Shown in pieces: positions 26,801-33,998 of a stretch of DNA of 44,049 nt. The notes under the pieces were generated by a model. It had not been told where the DNA came from, did not search any database, and worked only from the letters and a program-made list of their open reading frames with translations. Origin of the DNA: an uncultured Collinsella sp. Lineage in GTDB: Bacteria; Actinomycetota; Coriobacteriia; Coriobacteriales; Coriobacteriaceae. Position 1 is the first letter of the stretch; each line of letters begins with the position of its first letter. Position numbers and translations under genes: made by a program. The stretch covers positions 1 to 44,049 of the forward strand of contig URUW01000001.1 of assembly GCA_900551205.1 (NCBI GenBank). Reading direction: 5' to 3'.

Positions 26801-27007
26801 GTCGATTGTGGCGCGCTCGAGATGCCCTATGCCAAGACCGATGCCTATGCCGCGCTCGAGGCGAGCCGCCGAGCCCTCACCATCGCCGGCGTGGACGGCA
26901 CGCGCCTGGCTTGTGCTCGTACCGAGGACGACCTGCCCCACAATGTCAACCCGACGAACATTGCCACGGTATCCGAGGTCGTGACCGAGGTTATCCGCCG
27001 TTCGTAG
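23828..27007 (+). CDS. Membrane protein with degenerate M28 peptidase fold split by a long disordered insert
   Basis: 1059 residues from ATG at 23828 (GGAG 7 bases upstream). The first 250 residues contain two or more membrane hairpins (about 58-101 and 160-210) and the start of an M28 aminopeptidase fold: VVVVAHYDSP holds the first metal His. The next metal site, normally DNASG, reads CNKSS. Residues about 256-908 are a Glu/Asp/Pro/Ala-rich, low-complexity insert with repeated ATTSFE-type patches. The M28 fold resumes with IWFVATGASDCDGAGMKAFL, where the catalytic Glu pair is SD, then FFINLES and LPHNVNP. Several metal or catalytic residues are thus replaced, and activity is doubtful. It precedes a small membrane protein by 21 bases. 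Confidence 0.75.
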   Translation: MANTQNYINHLLQNTGITPACSEEERLAAEDIAQIFRNHGFDPEVQEFNAPAPSRLAFAVTGILAFAGALLMGIGGGIGLVGTLLAIVGAVLYVLERTGHPVVPRLGKTGVSQNVIAYHKASGPLASPRNRPVVVVAHYDSPRAELLAREPYASYRALIAKLLPVATVAPAAVAILRILPLPGALKVLLWIVAILASLVALANAANIISNRYILPYTSGAVCNKSSVAAMLGVMDNVAPFQGENEFPDDVPFDTYFGEQKRRAEEMARAAAEYAAAQQQNDYGNTIEYEEPTYAEDEFGQPIAPDAQAEPEQGEAFDEQIEGFEGASADETLIGAIVPEDQNQAVQAEEFNDEVPAAEPAEEPVAAEPEPKLYRNAAGNIRFGSDAIRALGMLPESCTLDYEEGEEPTFEPEPAPVVTAPAPAVTVDDESAAVTAAVAEPEAVSAIDPAAGLDILAPAAPAQDVADEPDDDYVEQPRRVSYESDTDFSAEIPAATPHADIASAFSSIGASASNFFKGALAKGKKFVDDFEEKRAAAREAAEQEAIAQQQAAEAARERAAQELEQNEAMQSVPVDAAEATTSFESQQPASTDVVEATTSFEAQQHVDSTMSFDAAQFDSTITFEKQGTAIAEPLPVSDEQGDAADDDEPIDAAEDESVEANSDEEQYAAADQGDSAEVEQEEVPAVSETPETDESRPYSTQIFTMPIPSGSGATVANVAPTQDETVDSLMAQISSQASPRPQMNVPDPASAPSPAPSSSPLASVPDPSLPSMKQTNVASRTSLFDLPDPSAQVNDPFATAQGPEPTSAPVAPPMPVASGAQPIETISAPAPAAPKSRKRGLGGLFGRKKKNEQDSMSDWLGVEDDYDAKKSGRGIGSWDNFEDDNDGWKGGATSSDGASSEDMLSAVASMGDDELLGHDIWFVATGASDCDGAGMKAFLASHRDKLRGVFFINLESVGAGRLSVVTVEGEQQLLKGDRRIMNLVSKVCKSFHVDCGALEMPYAKTDAYAALEASRRALTIAGVDGTRLACARTEDDLPHNVNPTNIATVSEVVTEVIRRS

Positions 27008-27028
27008 ACGGAGCTCTAAGGAGTCAAC

Positions 27029-27247
27029 GTGTTTTCGTATATTAAGCGCCATTGGCCTGTCTATGTGATTTTGACCTTGATTGCCATTGCGTTAGGATTT
27101 GGGGCTGCCTACATCGTGGGTGCGAAGGGCTCGACCCCCGCCTCCGCAATCAGCGAAGAGGTGGAGCAAGAACAGAGCACGGGTGCCGATGGGATTCCTG
27201 AGTCCGAGCAGGCAATCGTTGATGGTGGATCTTCGTCTGCAGAGTAG
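27029..27247 (+). CDS. Small single-pass membrane protein
   Basis: 72 residues from GTG at 27029, preceded by AAGGAG. One membrane segment (VYVILTLIAIALGFGAAYIV, residues 11-30) and an acidic Ser/Glu-rich tail, probably outside. No family recognised. It lies 21 bases after the split M28 gene and before a terminator, so the two form an operon. Confidence 0.65.
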   Translation: MFSYIKRHWPVYVILTLIAIALGFGAAYIVGAKGSTPASAISEEVEQEQSTGADGIPESEQAIVDGGSSSAE

Positions 27248-27268
27248 ATACGGCGATTTAAATGATTG

Positions 27269-27307
27269 AAAGCGGGCGAGCCGGGGGACTGGCTCGCCCG
27301 CTTTTTT
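27269..27307 (+). terminator. Terminator between convergent genes
   Basis: A 14-bp perfect stem, AAAGCGGGCGAGCC / GGCTCGCCCGCTTT (27269-27282 and 27291-27304), then T-run on the plus strand to 27307. The opposite side has only TTTC, so it may weakly serve the adhesin gene too. Confidence 0.9.
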
Positions 27308-27314
27308 CATCGTG

Positions 27315-30300
27315 CTAGCGGTTCTTTGGGATCGACCTAAGGCGAGCGAACCATAGGGCTGCGGCACCCGAGGTCAGAAGCGCGGTGATGCAAGCGGCGA
27401 TGGGAACTGATCCTGTTGCCGGTAGGTCCTGCGGTAGGGTACAGCGTTGAATGACACGGTCCTCGTCATGTGACTCAAGTTTATCGCCGCCGCCGTTGCG
27501 GCAAAGATCGACGCGCGCGCTGTTGGTGAGTGCGGTTTGGGGCGTATAAGCTGACGTTGCCTGCATGTGCACGGCTGCGCCCCGAGCGTCTGTGCCAAGG
27601 ATTGCTTTGGCATCGTCAAGGTCGTCGTGCTCATCTTTGAGATCATCACGGGTCCAAGAATCCACATCGCTTCGAGTCGTAAAGTCGGCGGCTACTGCAC
27701 CGTATTCAATGCGAATGCCCGTTACGACGGTATTGGATGCAAGGTCAAGTTCTTTCGCCTCGAGTGTGGTGGATTCCGTGGTCGAGACATCCGCCTTCCA
27801 GAGGTGCCAGCCGTCGTAATCGACGAGGCGGCAATCCTCACCCAGACTCTCTTTTACTTCGTCGGACTCAAGCCAAGGATTTTCGTGCCCATCGTCAAGC
27901 GTTGCGTTTGCCGGCCCATCGACGTCTGTCGAGTCCAACGGCGTCGTGCGATACCACACGTTGCACAGACCGTTGAGGTCGCCGATGGCGACGGGGGTTT
28001 CGATTGAGACGAATCTCGCCGTGCCGTCTTTGGCACACTCAAGATCATCGGTAATCGTAAACTCATCAACCCAGGTAGCTGAATCGTTTCGAGCGTCGAT
28101 GGTATAGGAGAAAAGTCCGTCCGTATTGGTTTGCGTCGCGGCGCGTTTTTTACCATCGCCGTTGGCCAGCAGACCCTTCCCGATAGGTTGGACAAGTTCC
28201 TGACGCTTGTCGACCTGTCCTTTGATCTCGATGGGCGCATCCTTCATCGCGACGGATTGGACTTCTCCCGTATCCTTTATTTCAAACGTTATCTCCTCGG
28301 CAAGGTCATAGGTCCGCGGAGACATCGTTTCGCGCAACGAGTAGGTGCCGGGTGCAAGATGTTCGATGCGGTGTGGCTTGTCGGATGAGGTCCAGGAGTC
28401 TATTTCGGTTTTATCGGGACCATATAAGGTGAGCTGTGCACCTTTCACTTCCTGCTCTCCGCTTGCATCGACCTTGGAGATATCAACCTTGGTGTTATCG
28501 TCGGATACGTTAAGCCGTGCTTCCACAACGGGTGTTTTCTGGTCGGCATAGGTAAGGTCGACGATATGGTGCGTCCGGTCGAGTAAGAAGCCTGCCGGCG
28601 CTTGAGTCTCGACAACCTCGTAGCGTGCGGTGCCAGATCCCAGCGGGAGATCGTCCGCGCGTGCCTCTCCAGTTTCATCCGTCGCGATGGTCGCGACGGT
28701 CTCACCGTCGAGCGCGGCAATGCTACCATCGGGGCGCACGATATCACCCGAGGCACGGATCTCAAAGATGGCGCCCGCGAGGCTGCTGCCGTCTACGGCA
28801 TCGGTTTTAACGATCCTGATGTTTCCGGTCGCGGCGTGGTCATAATACGAGGCGATTGCAATGGGCGTTAGGTTCATGTCGGCGGGTATGTTTACCTCGA
28901 TCTCTTCACCGACAAGATAGGGCTCTTTGGCCGAAGTTTCGCGTACATAATAGGTGCCCGGCACGAGCGATTCGGGCAGTGTGACGGTGCCGGTCGCGTC
29001 AGTCGTAAAGGTGTCCATTACATTATGTGCTGGATACCAGCATGTTTGTGAGACAGGTTTGTGATTGCTGTCGAGGAGTTGGAAGGTGAATCCGGCTAGC
29101 GGAACAGAAGCGCCTGTTTGGGCATCGCGTTTTACAATCTGGAGATGCGTCGACAGAGCGTGGTTGTCCACGATATATTGAAGCTCGGCGCCGTCGGAAA
29201 TCTGATTGGCCCCGACGGTCCATTCCCCTGCACGTTTAAAACCCTCGGGGACGGTTTCCGGAACCTCGCGAACGGTGTAGCCGGCGCGGTCGTATGGGAT
29301 GGCTCCGTGGACACCGGCGGGTCGCTTGCCTGCGCCGAACCATGCTTCTGACTGATCTTTGGTGGAGGCAAAGCCATAGATGTTTGTGGTCAGTGTGCCA
29401 ACAACCTGCTGAGAGCTGTTGCTGACAACCTCAAAGACAACACCTCCTGCCGGCTGCTCCAGGCCGGATTGATCGCTATTGCCGTAGTCCTTGAATTTGG
29501 AAATCTCAAGGTCAAACGCAATGGGGATATCGGAAACGCGCGATTCGATCTCGACCACGCCTGAATCACCGAGCTGGTCGGCTCCAACGGTATAGGACCA
29601 GCTGTCGTTGGCTGGCAGGTAGCCCTCGGGGGCTTTTGACTCATAGATGGTAAAGGTTCCTAGGGGGACATCGGTGAGGGTAGCTCGACCGCTTTCATCG
29701 GTTGTGAGGGTTTGCGCCCATCCGGGGGTGGATTGCGACACGCACGTGAACTCTGCTCCCGCAAGTGAAGCTCCAGCCTGGGGTCCGGCATTCGTCGCGG
29801 CATCGAGTTTTACGACATGCAGGGTGATGGTGCCGGGTTGTTCATCAACGGCGACCTGTCCACCGTCATTCCCCGTGGTAAAGGCGATGCGATCACGACG
29901 GGGGACATAGCCGGCCGGCGCCTTTGTTTCAACTAGGTAGTATGCCGTGTTGGGCAGAAGTACTGCCTGCGCTCGACCGTTGCTGTCCATCTGGATGGTG
30001 CCGACACGCGCGCCGCTGGCGCTCTCAAAAACATCGAATGTTGCCCCGGTAAACTGATAGGTATTGTTTCCGCTGGTAATAACGGTGTTAGCAGACTGCT
30101 TTTGGAAGGAAACAGAGACCGCCGGCAGTACATAGAGCATGTCTTGACGTTTGCTGCCGCCCGATACGGCCCCTAGATAGCGTCGCGCGCGGTGCGGAGC
30201 GGCTTTGATGCTTCCTGATTTTGCGCTGTCGTGGAGCCACCGCGCAGCCGCCACGACTTCATTGTCGGCGGTAAAGTGTCCGCTCTTGGTTTTACCCTGA

Positions 30301-30746
30301 GCGGTCGTGTAGGAGTAGGTGCCGTCGACATGGGTAGTGCCGTTGAGCATCCATACGGCAAGCTGGGTGGCGGCGCGGGCGCGATCGGGTGAAAGATGGT
30401 AACCGCCAAACGACGTGGCGGTGGGATATCCGTGACAAACGATTGCCGCGAACTCGTCGTCGAGCCACACCCAGCCTTGATCAAAGTTGAGCCATGGGCC
30501 GCCCGGCTTGGTGGGGCCGGGGCGCTCCTGGTTCATGCAGTAGGCAATCGAGGCGTCTTGAGCTTCATACTTGCCGATGAAGAAGGGCCCACAATCATCG
30601 CTAATAGTGCGGAAGCCGAGCTGGTCGTAGCCATCGACGGCAAATGCGGCTCCCGGTGCCAGGCAGCCGAAAAGCAGGAAGAGGAGCAGGAGCAGCGGGC
30701 CTGTTGCGATTGCGCTGTGGACAGAGTGCGTGGGTGCGTTGGACAT
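27315..30746 (-). CDS. LPATG-anchored surface adhesin with thioester domain and CnaB repeats
   Basis: 1143 residues. A signal peptide (about 1-36, cut after AFA) is followed by a thioester domain: Cys70 in SIAYCMNQ and Gln128 in AATQLAVWML form the expected Cys-Gln pair that in other adhesins bonds covalently to host proteins. About six CnaB (SpaA-like) domains follow from residue 210 to about 840, with Lys near each start (VKLDA, IVKRDA, ISKVDA) and Glu in repeats such as YLVETKAPAGY and YEVVETQAPAGF for isopeptide bonds. A further beta-rich domain reaches to about 1075, then the sortase signal LPATG, a membrane helix and a basic tail. AAGGAG precedes the ATG. No sortase or pilin partner is in the window. 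It is transcribed against replication. Confidence 0.92.
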   Translation of the reverse strand: MSNAPTHSVHSAIATGPLLLLLFLLFGCLAPGAAFAVDGYDQLGFRTISDDCGPFFIGKYEAQDASIAYCMNQERPGPTKPGGPWLNFDQGWVWLDDEFAAIVCHGYPTATSFGGYHLSPDRARAATQLAVWMLNGTTHVDGTYSYTTAQGKTKSGHFTADNEVVAAARWLHDSAKSGSIKAAPHRARRYLGAVSGGSKRQDMLYVLPAVSVSFQKQSANTVITSGNNTYQFTGATFDVFESASGARVGTIQMDSNGRAQAVLLPNTAYYLVETKAPAGYVPRRDRIAFTTGNDGGQVAVDEQPGTITLHVVKLDAATNAGPQAGASLAGAEFTCVSQSTPGWAQTLTTDESGRATLTDVPLGTFTIYESKAPEGYLPANDSWSYTVGADQLGDSGVVEIESRVSDIPIAFDLEISKFKDYGNSDQSGLEQPAGGVVFEVVSNSSQQVVGTLTTNIYGFASTKDQSEAWFGAGKRPAGVHGAIPYDRAGYTVREVPETVPEGFKRAGEWTVGANQISDGAELQYIVDNHALSTHLQIVKRDAQTGASVPLAGFTFQLLDSNHKPVSQTCWYPAHNVMDTFTTDATGTVTLPESLVPGTYYVRETSAKEPYLVGEEIEVNIPADMNLTPIAIASYYDHAATGNIRIVKTDAVDGSSLAGAIFEIRASGDIVRPDGSIAALDGETVATIATDETGEARADDLPLGSGTARYEVVETQAPAGFLLDRTHHIVDLTYADQKTPVVEARLNVSDDNTKVDISKVDASGEQEVKGAQLTLYGPDKTEIDSWTSSDKPHRIEHLAPGTYSLRETMSPRTYDLAEEITFEIKDTGEVQSVAMKDAPIEIKGQVDKRQELVQPIGKGLLANGDGKKRAATQTNTDGLFSYTIDARNDSATWVDEFTITDDLECAKDGTARFVSIETPVAIGDLNGLCNVWYRTTPLDSTDVDGPANATLDDGHENPWLESDEVKESLGEDCRLVDYDGWHLWKADVSTTESTTLEAKELDLASNTVVTGIRIEYGAVAADFTTRSDVDSWTRDDLKDEHDDLDDAKAILGTDARGAAVHMQATSAYTPQTALTNSARVDLCRNGGGDKLESHDEDRVIQRCTLPQDLPATGSVPIAACITALLTSGAAALWFARLRSIPKNR

Positions 30747-31000
30747 GGCTGCTCCTTATCCCTCGTGCGCCGCACGGGGAGGCTGCGACGCGTAGGATGA
30801 GGCTACCCCCGAGGTTCATGCGGGTAAGTACCGGAGCCTGACCAAAAGCTTGCCCAATTCCTGACAAATTGAGCTCAAATACAACAATCAAGCAAAAGCG
30901 CAGGTAGAAGATAGGGAGAACAGGAGGTCAAAGGTCCTCATCTCCACAATTGACGCGATTTTCAAACGAATCTCCACAGCTAAAACAAGCATCGCCACCC
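30747..31000. other. Intergenic region upstream of the adhesin gene
   Basis: About 250 bases between the adhesin start and the tRNA-Gly promoter. It must hold the adhesin promoter on the minus strand. The part near 30860-30900 is A/T-rich, but I could not choose a promoter with confidence. No gene is seen. Confidence 0.5.
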
Positions 31001-31030
31001 TTGTATCGAACAAGACAACCGCGTTATACT
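31001..31030 (+). promoter_or_regulatory. Probable tRNA-Gly promoter
   Basis: TTGTAT (31001-31006), an 18-base spacer and TATACT (31025-31030), 14 bases before the mature tRNA. Confidence 0.55.
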
Positions 31031-31043
31031 AGCCAACACACAA

Positions 31044-31118
31044 GCGGGCATCGCCAAGTGGTAAGGCATCAGCTTCCCAAGCTGACACTCGCGGGTTCGA
31101 GTCCCGTTGTCCGCTCCA
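31044..31118 (+). tRNA. tRNA-Gly (anticodon CCC), CCA encoded
   Basis: Cloverleaf: acceptor GCGGGCA / TGTCCGC with one G-U pair, anticodon loop TTCCCAA, T-loop TTCGAGT, discriminator T and encoded CCA at 31116-31118. Reads GGG glycine codons. The 3' end is copied two to three times downstream. Confidence 0.93.
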
Positions 31119-31128
31119 TTCGAATTTC

Positions 31129-31161
31129 AGGCACGGTAACGTTTCGTTACTGTGCCTTTTT
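31129..31161 (+). terminator. Terminator of tRNA-Gly
   Basis: AGGCACGGTAACG-TTT-CGTTACTGTGCCT stem with one G-T pair followed by T-run. Ends the single-gene tRNA transcript. Confidence 0.85.
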
Positions 31162-31170
31162 CAATAAAGT

Positions 31171-31309
31171 GCCGGGACTCGAACCCGACAGGGTGCGAGC
31201 GTTAAATAAACGCGAAGCGTTTATAGCGAGCAGGCAAGGTCGCCGATAGGCGACCGCAGCCGGTGCGGATTTGCGAAGCAAATACGCGGACGTCCCGTTG
31301 CCCGCTCCA
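31171..31309 (+). repeat. tRNA-tail repeat element, copy A
   Basis: Begins with an inverted tRNA T-arm fragment (GCCGGGACTCGAACCCGAC, 31171-31189), continues with a row of hairpins (TAAACGC-GAA-GCGTTTA; GGTCGCC-GATA-GGCGACC; CCGCA-GCCGG-TGCGG; ATTTGC-GAA-GCAAAT) and ends in a copy of the tRNA-Gly 3' end (31292-31309, 17 of 18 bases). The part from 31180 aligns with 42941 onward next to tRNA-Lys, so the two are members of one family. Confidence 0.7.
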
Positions 31310-31571
31310 TCGAGCGCGGGAGACCTTGGGACGGCCAATTCAACAAAGTCTTCCCCATCGTCTCCGTGAATCCGAGGAGATCGACCGCAGCCGGTGCGGA
31401 TTTGCGAAGCAAATACGCGGACGTCCCGTTGCCCGCTCCATCGAGCGCGGGAGACCTTGGGACGGCCAATTCAACAAAGTCTTCCCCATCGTCTCCGTGA
31501 ATCCGAGGAGATCGACCGCAGCCGGTGCGGATTTGCGAAGCAAATACGCGGATGTCCCCATGCCCGCTCCA
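31251..31571 (+). repeat. 131-bp tandem repeat carrying tRNA-Gly tails
   Basis: Two copies of a 131-bp unit (31251-31381 and 31382-31512) appear identical base for base, followed by a 59-base partial third copy that diverges near its end. Each copy holds two of the hairpins and a tRNA-Gly tail (31292-31309, 31423-31440, degenerate 31554-31571). Perfect identity points to a recent duplication. Short open frames across it are artefacts of the repeat. Confidence 0.9.
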
Positions 31572-31673
31572 ATTCCAAAATGTTAGGTTAATGCCTGCTG
31601 CCCATACTCGCACCCGCGCACGGTACAATGGTTGAGTTACGACCAACGTGCCAATAACCAAAAAGGAGCCGCT

Positions 31674-33020
31674 ATGATCGATCGCTATACCCGCCCGGAG
31701 ATGGGACATATCTTCTCCCTCGAGAACAAGTATGCCATTTGGCAGGAGATCGAGGTTCTGGCCTGCGAGGCCCAGGCGGAGCTCGGCAAGATCGGCATTT
31801 CTAAAGACGAAGCCCAGTGGATCCGCGACCATGCCAACTTTGAGAAGGCGAAGGTCGATGAGATCGAGGAGGTCACGCGCCACGATGTCATCGCCTTCCT
31901 GACCAACATGAAGGAATATATCGACGCCGATGTTCCCGAGGGCGAGCCCAAGCCTAGTCGCTGGGTTCACTACGGTATGACCAGCTCCGACCTGGGTGAT
32001 ACTGCTCTGTGCTATCAGCTTACTCAGGCGTGTGACCTGATTATCGAGGACGTCAAGAAGCTCGGCGTGATCTGCAAGCGCCGCGCCTTCGAGGAGCGCA
32101 ATACGCTTTGCGCTGGCCGCACCCATGGCATCCATGCTGAGCCGATGACCTTCGGCATGAAGTTTGGCTCTTGGGCATGGGAACTCAAGCGCGACCTTGA
32201 TCGTCTTGAGGATGCTCGCAAGAACGTTGCCTTCGGTGCCATCTCCGGTGCCGTCGGCACCTACAGCTCCATCGAGCCGTTCGTCGAGGAGTACGTCTGT
32301 GAGCACCTGGGTCTGGTTCACGACCCGCTGTCCACGCAGGTCATCAGCCGCGATCACCACGCCTATCTTGCCGGCGTGCTTGCCACTACAGCGGCCACCT
32401 GCGAGCGCATCGCGACCGAGGTCCGCAACCTGCAGAAGACCGATACACTCGAGGCCGAGGAGCCCTTCCGCAAGGGCCAAAAGGGCAGCTCCGCCATGCC
32501 ACACAAGCGCAACCCCATCACCATGGAGAAGGTCTGCGGTCTGTCGCGCGTCGTGAAGTCCAACGCCCAGGTCGCCTTCGACAACGTCGCCCTGTGGCAC
32601 GAGCGCGACATTTCACACTCTTCCGCCGAGCGTGTCGCCCAGGCCGATAGCTTCATCGCGCTTGACCATATGTTCCAGTGCCTCATTCGCGTTATCGACG
32701 GCCTGCAGCTGTATCCGGCCCGCATGATGGCCAATCTCAACAAGACCCGCGGCCTCATCTTCTCCTCCAAGGTCCTGCTTGCCCTCGTCGATACGGGTAT
32801 CACCCGCGAGGATGCGTACGCCATTGTGCAGGAGAACGCCATGGCCACCTGGCACGAGGTGCAGGATTGTGTCTCTGGCCCCACCTTTAAGGAGCGTCTC
32901 GAGGCCGATCCGCGCTGCACCGTCAGCCAGGAGAAGCTCGACGAGATTTTTGATCCGTGGGACTTCCTCACCCGCATCGATACGGTCTTCGATCGCCTGG
33001 AGCAGCTGAACTTCGAGTAG
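31674..33020 (+). CDS. purB: Adenylosuccinate lyase
   Basis: Removes fumarate from SAICAR and from adenylosuccinate, two steps of purine synthesis. 448 residues from ATG at 31674, preceded by AAGGAG; an upstream in-frame start adds unrelated residues. The catalytic His region is GRTHGIHAEP near residue 150; the fumarase/lyase signature is GSSAMPHKRNP near 270-280. A TACAAT box at 31624-31629 may be its -10. It lies alone between the tRNA repeat and a strong terminator; purC is 7 kb downstream in the same direction. Confidence 0.97.
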   Translation: MIDRYTRPEMGHIFSLENKYAIWQEIEVLACEAQAELGKIGISKDEAQWIRDHANFEKAKVDEIEEVTRHDVIAFLTNMKEYIDADVPEGEPKPSRWVHYGMTSSDLGDTALCYQLTQACDLIIEDVKKLGVICKRRAFEERNTLCAGRTHGIHAEPMTFGMKFGSWAWELKRDLDRLEDARKNVAFGAISGAVGTYSSIEPFVEEYVCEHLGLVHDPLSTQVISRDHHAYLAGVLATTAATCERIATEVRNLQKTDTLEAEEPFRKGQKGSSAMPHKRNPITMEKVCGLSRVVKSNAQVAFDNVALWHERDISHSSAERVAQADSFIALDHMFQCLIRVIDGLQLYPARMMANLNKTRGLIFSSKVLLALVDTGITREDAYAIVQENAMATWHEVQDCVSGPTFKERLEADPRCTVSQEKLDEIFDPWDFLTRIDTVFDRLEQLNFE

Positions 33021-33063
33021 GGTTAACCTAATTCGACCGCTTGCGGATGCATTTCAACCTTTG

Positions 33064-33097
33064 GCGCCTTGCCCGTCTTGGGCGAGGCGCTTTTTTT
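33064..33097 (+). terminator. Terminator after purB
   Basis: GCGCCTTGCCC-GTCTT-GGGCGAGGCGC: an 11-bp stem with one G-T pair, then seven T. Confidence 0.92.
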
Positions 33098-33161
33098 ACT
33101 GTCGCATATGCGCCCGGGTAATAAAATGAACTCCGACTGCTGTTTCGATGAAAGGGGGCAC

Positions 33162-33998
33162 GTGCCCAGACGCATCAAGCGGGCCACCATCGTCTCGTTT
33201 ACGCTCATACTCCTTGTTGCCGTCTGTGCGGGCGCCCTGACGTATACCGTTCGAAGCAGTTCTTCCTCCTCGAATGAAGCCGATAGGGATCTCCCGGTGC
33301 TCAAAATCGGCGTTACGGATAACGACCCCTATGTGTATGTCGATAGCACGGGCGATTACGCCGGTATCGATATCGACATCGCCCGCGAGGCCTGCAAGCG
33401 TGCGGGGCTCAAGCCGCAGTTTGTCGATATTGACTGGAACGATCGCGACCGGCTGCTCAAAAACGGTGATATCGATTGCCTGTGGTGTGACTATTCTCCC
33501 TGTTATCGCGAGGATAAGTATTACTGGACCGAGCCGTATCTAACCGTGACGGTCTCGGTTGCCGCCAAGAAAACGAGTGGCATCAAGTCCTTGGCACATC
33601 TCGATGGAAGTAAGACCATTGCGGTGATTGCGGGTTCGGTGAGTGAACGCCGATTGCTTGCGGGGGATCTGGGGGTCTCGTCGGACGTTCAAATCAAATC
33701 ATATGGCTCTGCCGAACTCTGCAAAGCCGCTCTAGTCAAAGGGTACGTTGACTGCTGGATGGCGGATGTCCAGTCGCTTGACCGACTCGTTGCTCAGTAT
33801 CCCGGCGTTTACCGTGTGTTTGCCGACAATGTTATGACGGTTGACCTGGGCGTCGCGTTTGATGACAGCTATGAAGGATTGGTCGTAAAGGATCTCAATA
33901 CCGCGCTGTTCGACATGGATCGAGATGGCACGATTGACCGTATTGTGGGCAATTACAAGACAGGAGCGACGACGCGCGGGCAAGGAGGAAATTCATGA
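33162..33998 (+). CDS. Membrane-tethered amino-acid-type solute-binding protein
   Basis: 278 residues from GTG at 33162, preceded by AAAGGGGG; an ATG at 33126 is less well placed. One N-terminal membrane anchor (VSFTLILLVAVCAGALTYTV, about residues 11-30) with no good lipobox, a Ser-rich linker, then an SBP_bac_3 domain: LKIGVTDNDPYVYVDSTGDY, GIDIDIAREACKRAG and DCLWCDYSPCYREDKYYWTE. Such domains bind amino acids or small polar ligands outside the cell. No ABC permease or ATPase gene is nearby. The stop overlaps the diguanylate cyclase start by 4 bases, so it is probably a sensor input rather than a transport protein (inference). Confidence 0.85.
   Translation: MPRRIKRATIVSFTLILLVAVCAGALTYTVRSSSSSSNEADRDLPVLKIGVTDNDPYVYVDSTGDYAGIDIDIAREACKRAGLKPQFVDIDWNDRDRLLKNGDIDCLWCDYSPCYREDKYYWTEPYLTVTVSVAAKKTSGIKSLAHLDGSKTIAVIAGSVSERRLLAGDLGVSSDVQIKSYGSAELCKAALVKGYVDCWMADVQSLDRLVAQYPGVYRVFADNVMTVDLGVAFDDSYEGLVVKDLNTALFDMDRDGTIDRIVGNYKTGATTRGQGGNS

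Noticed and set aside
23777-27052. 1091-codon minus-strand open frame opposite the split M28 gene
   Set aside because: Arg/Leu/Gly-rich antisense translation without a ribosome site; the plus strand has membrane segments, M28 motifs and a good start.
27315-30746. Pilus operon
   Set aside because: No sortase gene or second pilin lies beside it; the thioester domain and single large gene fit a stand-alone adhesin.
31165-31200. A second, minus-strand tRNA after tRNA-Gly
   Set aside because: Only a T-arm-like piece is present; no anticodon arm or acceptor partner can be drawn.
31251-31571. CRISPR array
   Set aside because: The unit is 131 bp, tandem without spacers and present about 2.4 times, and there are no cas genes.
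31221-32600. Protein-coding reading through the tRNA-tail repeats and antisense to purB
   Set aside because: The reading comes from repeats plus the purB shadow; translations are repeated fragments with no start signal.
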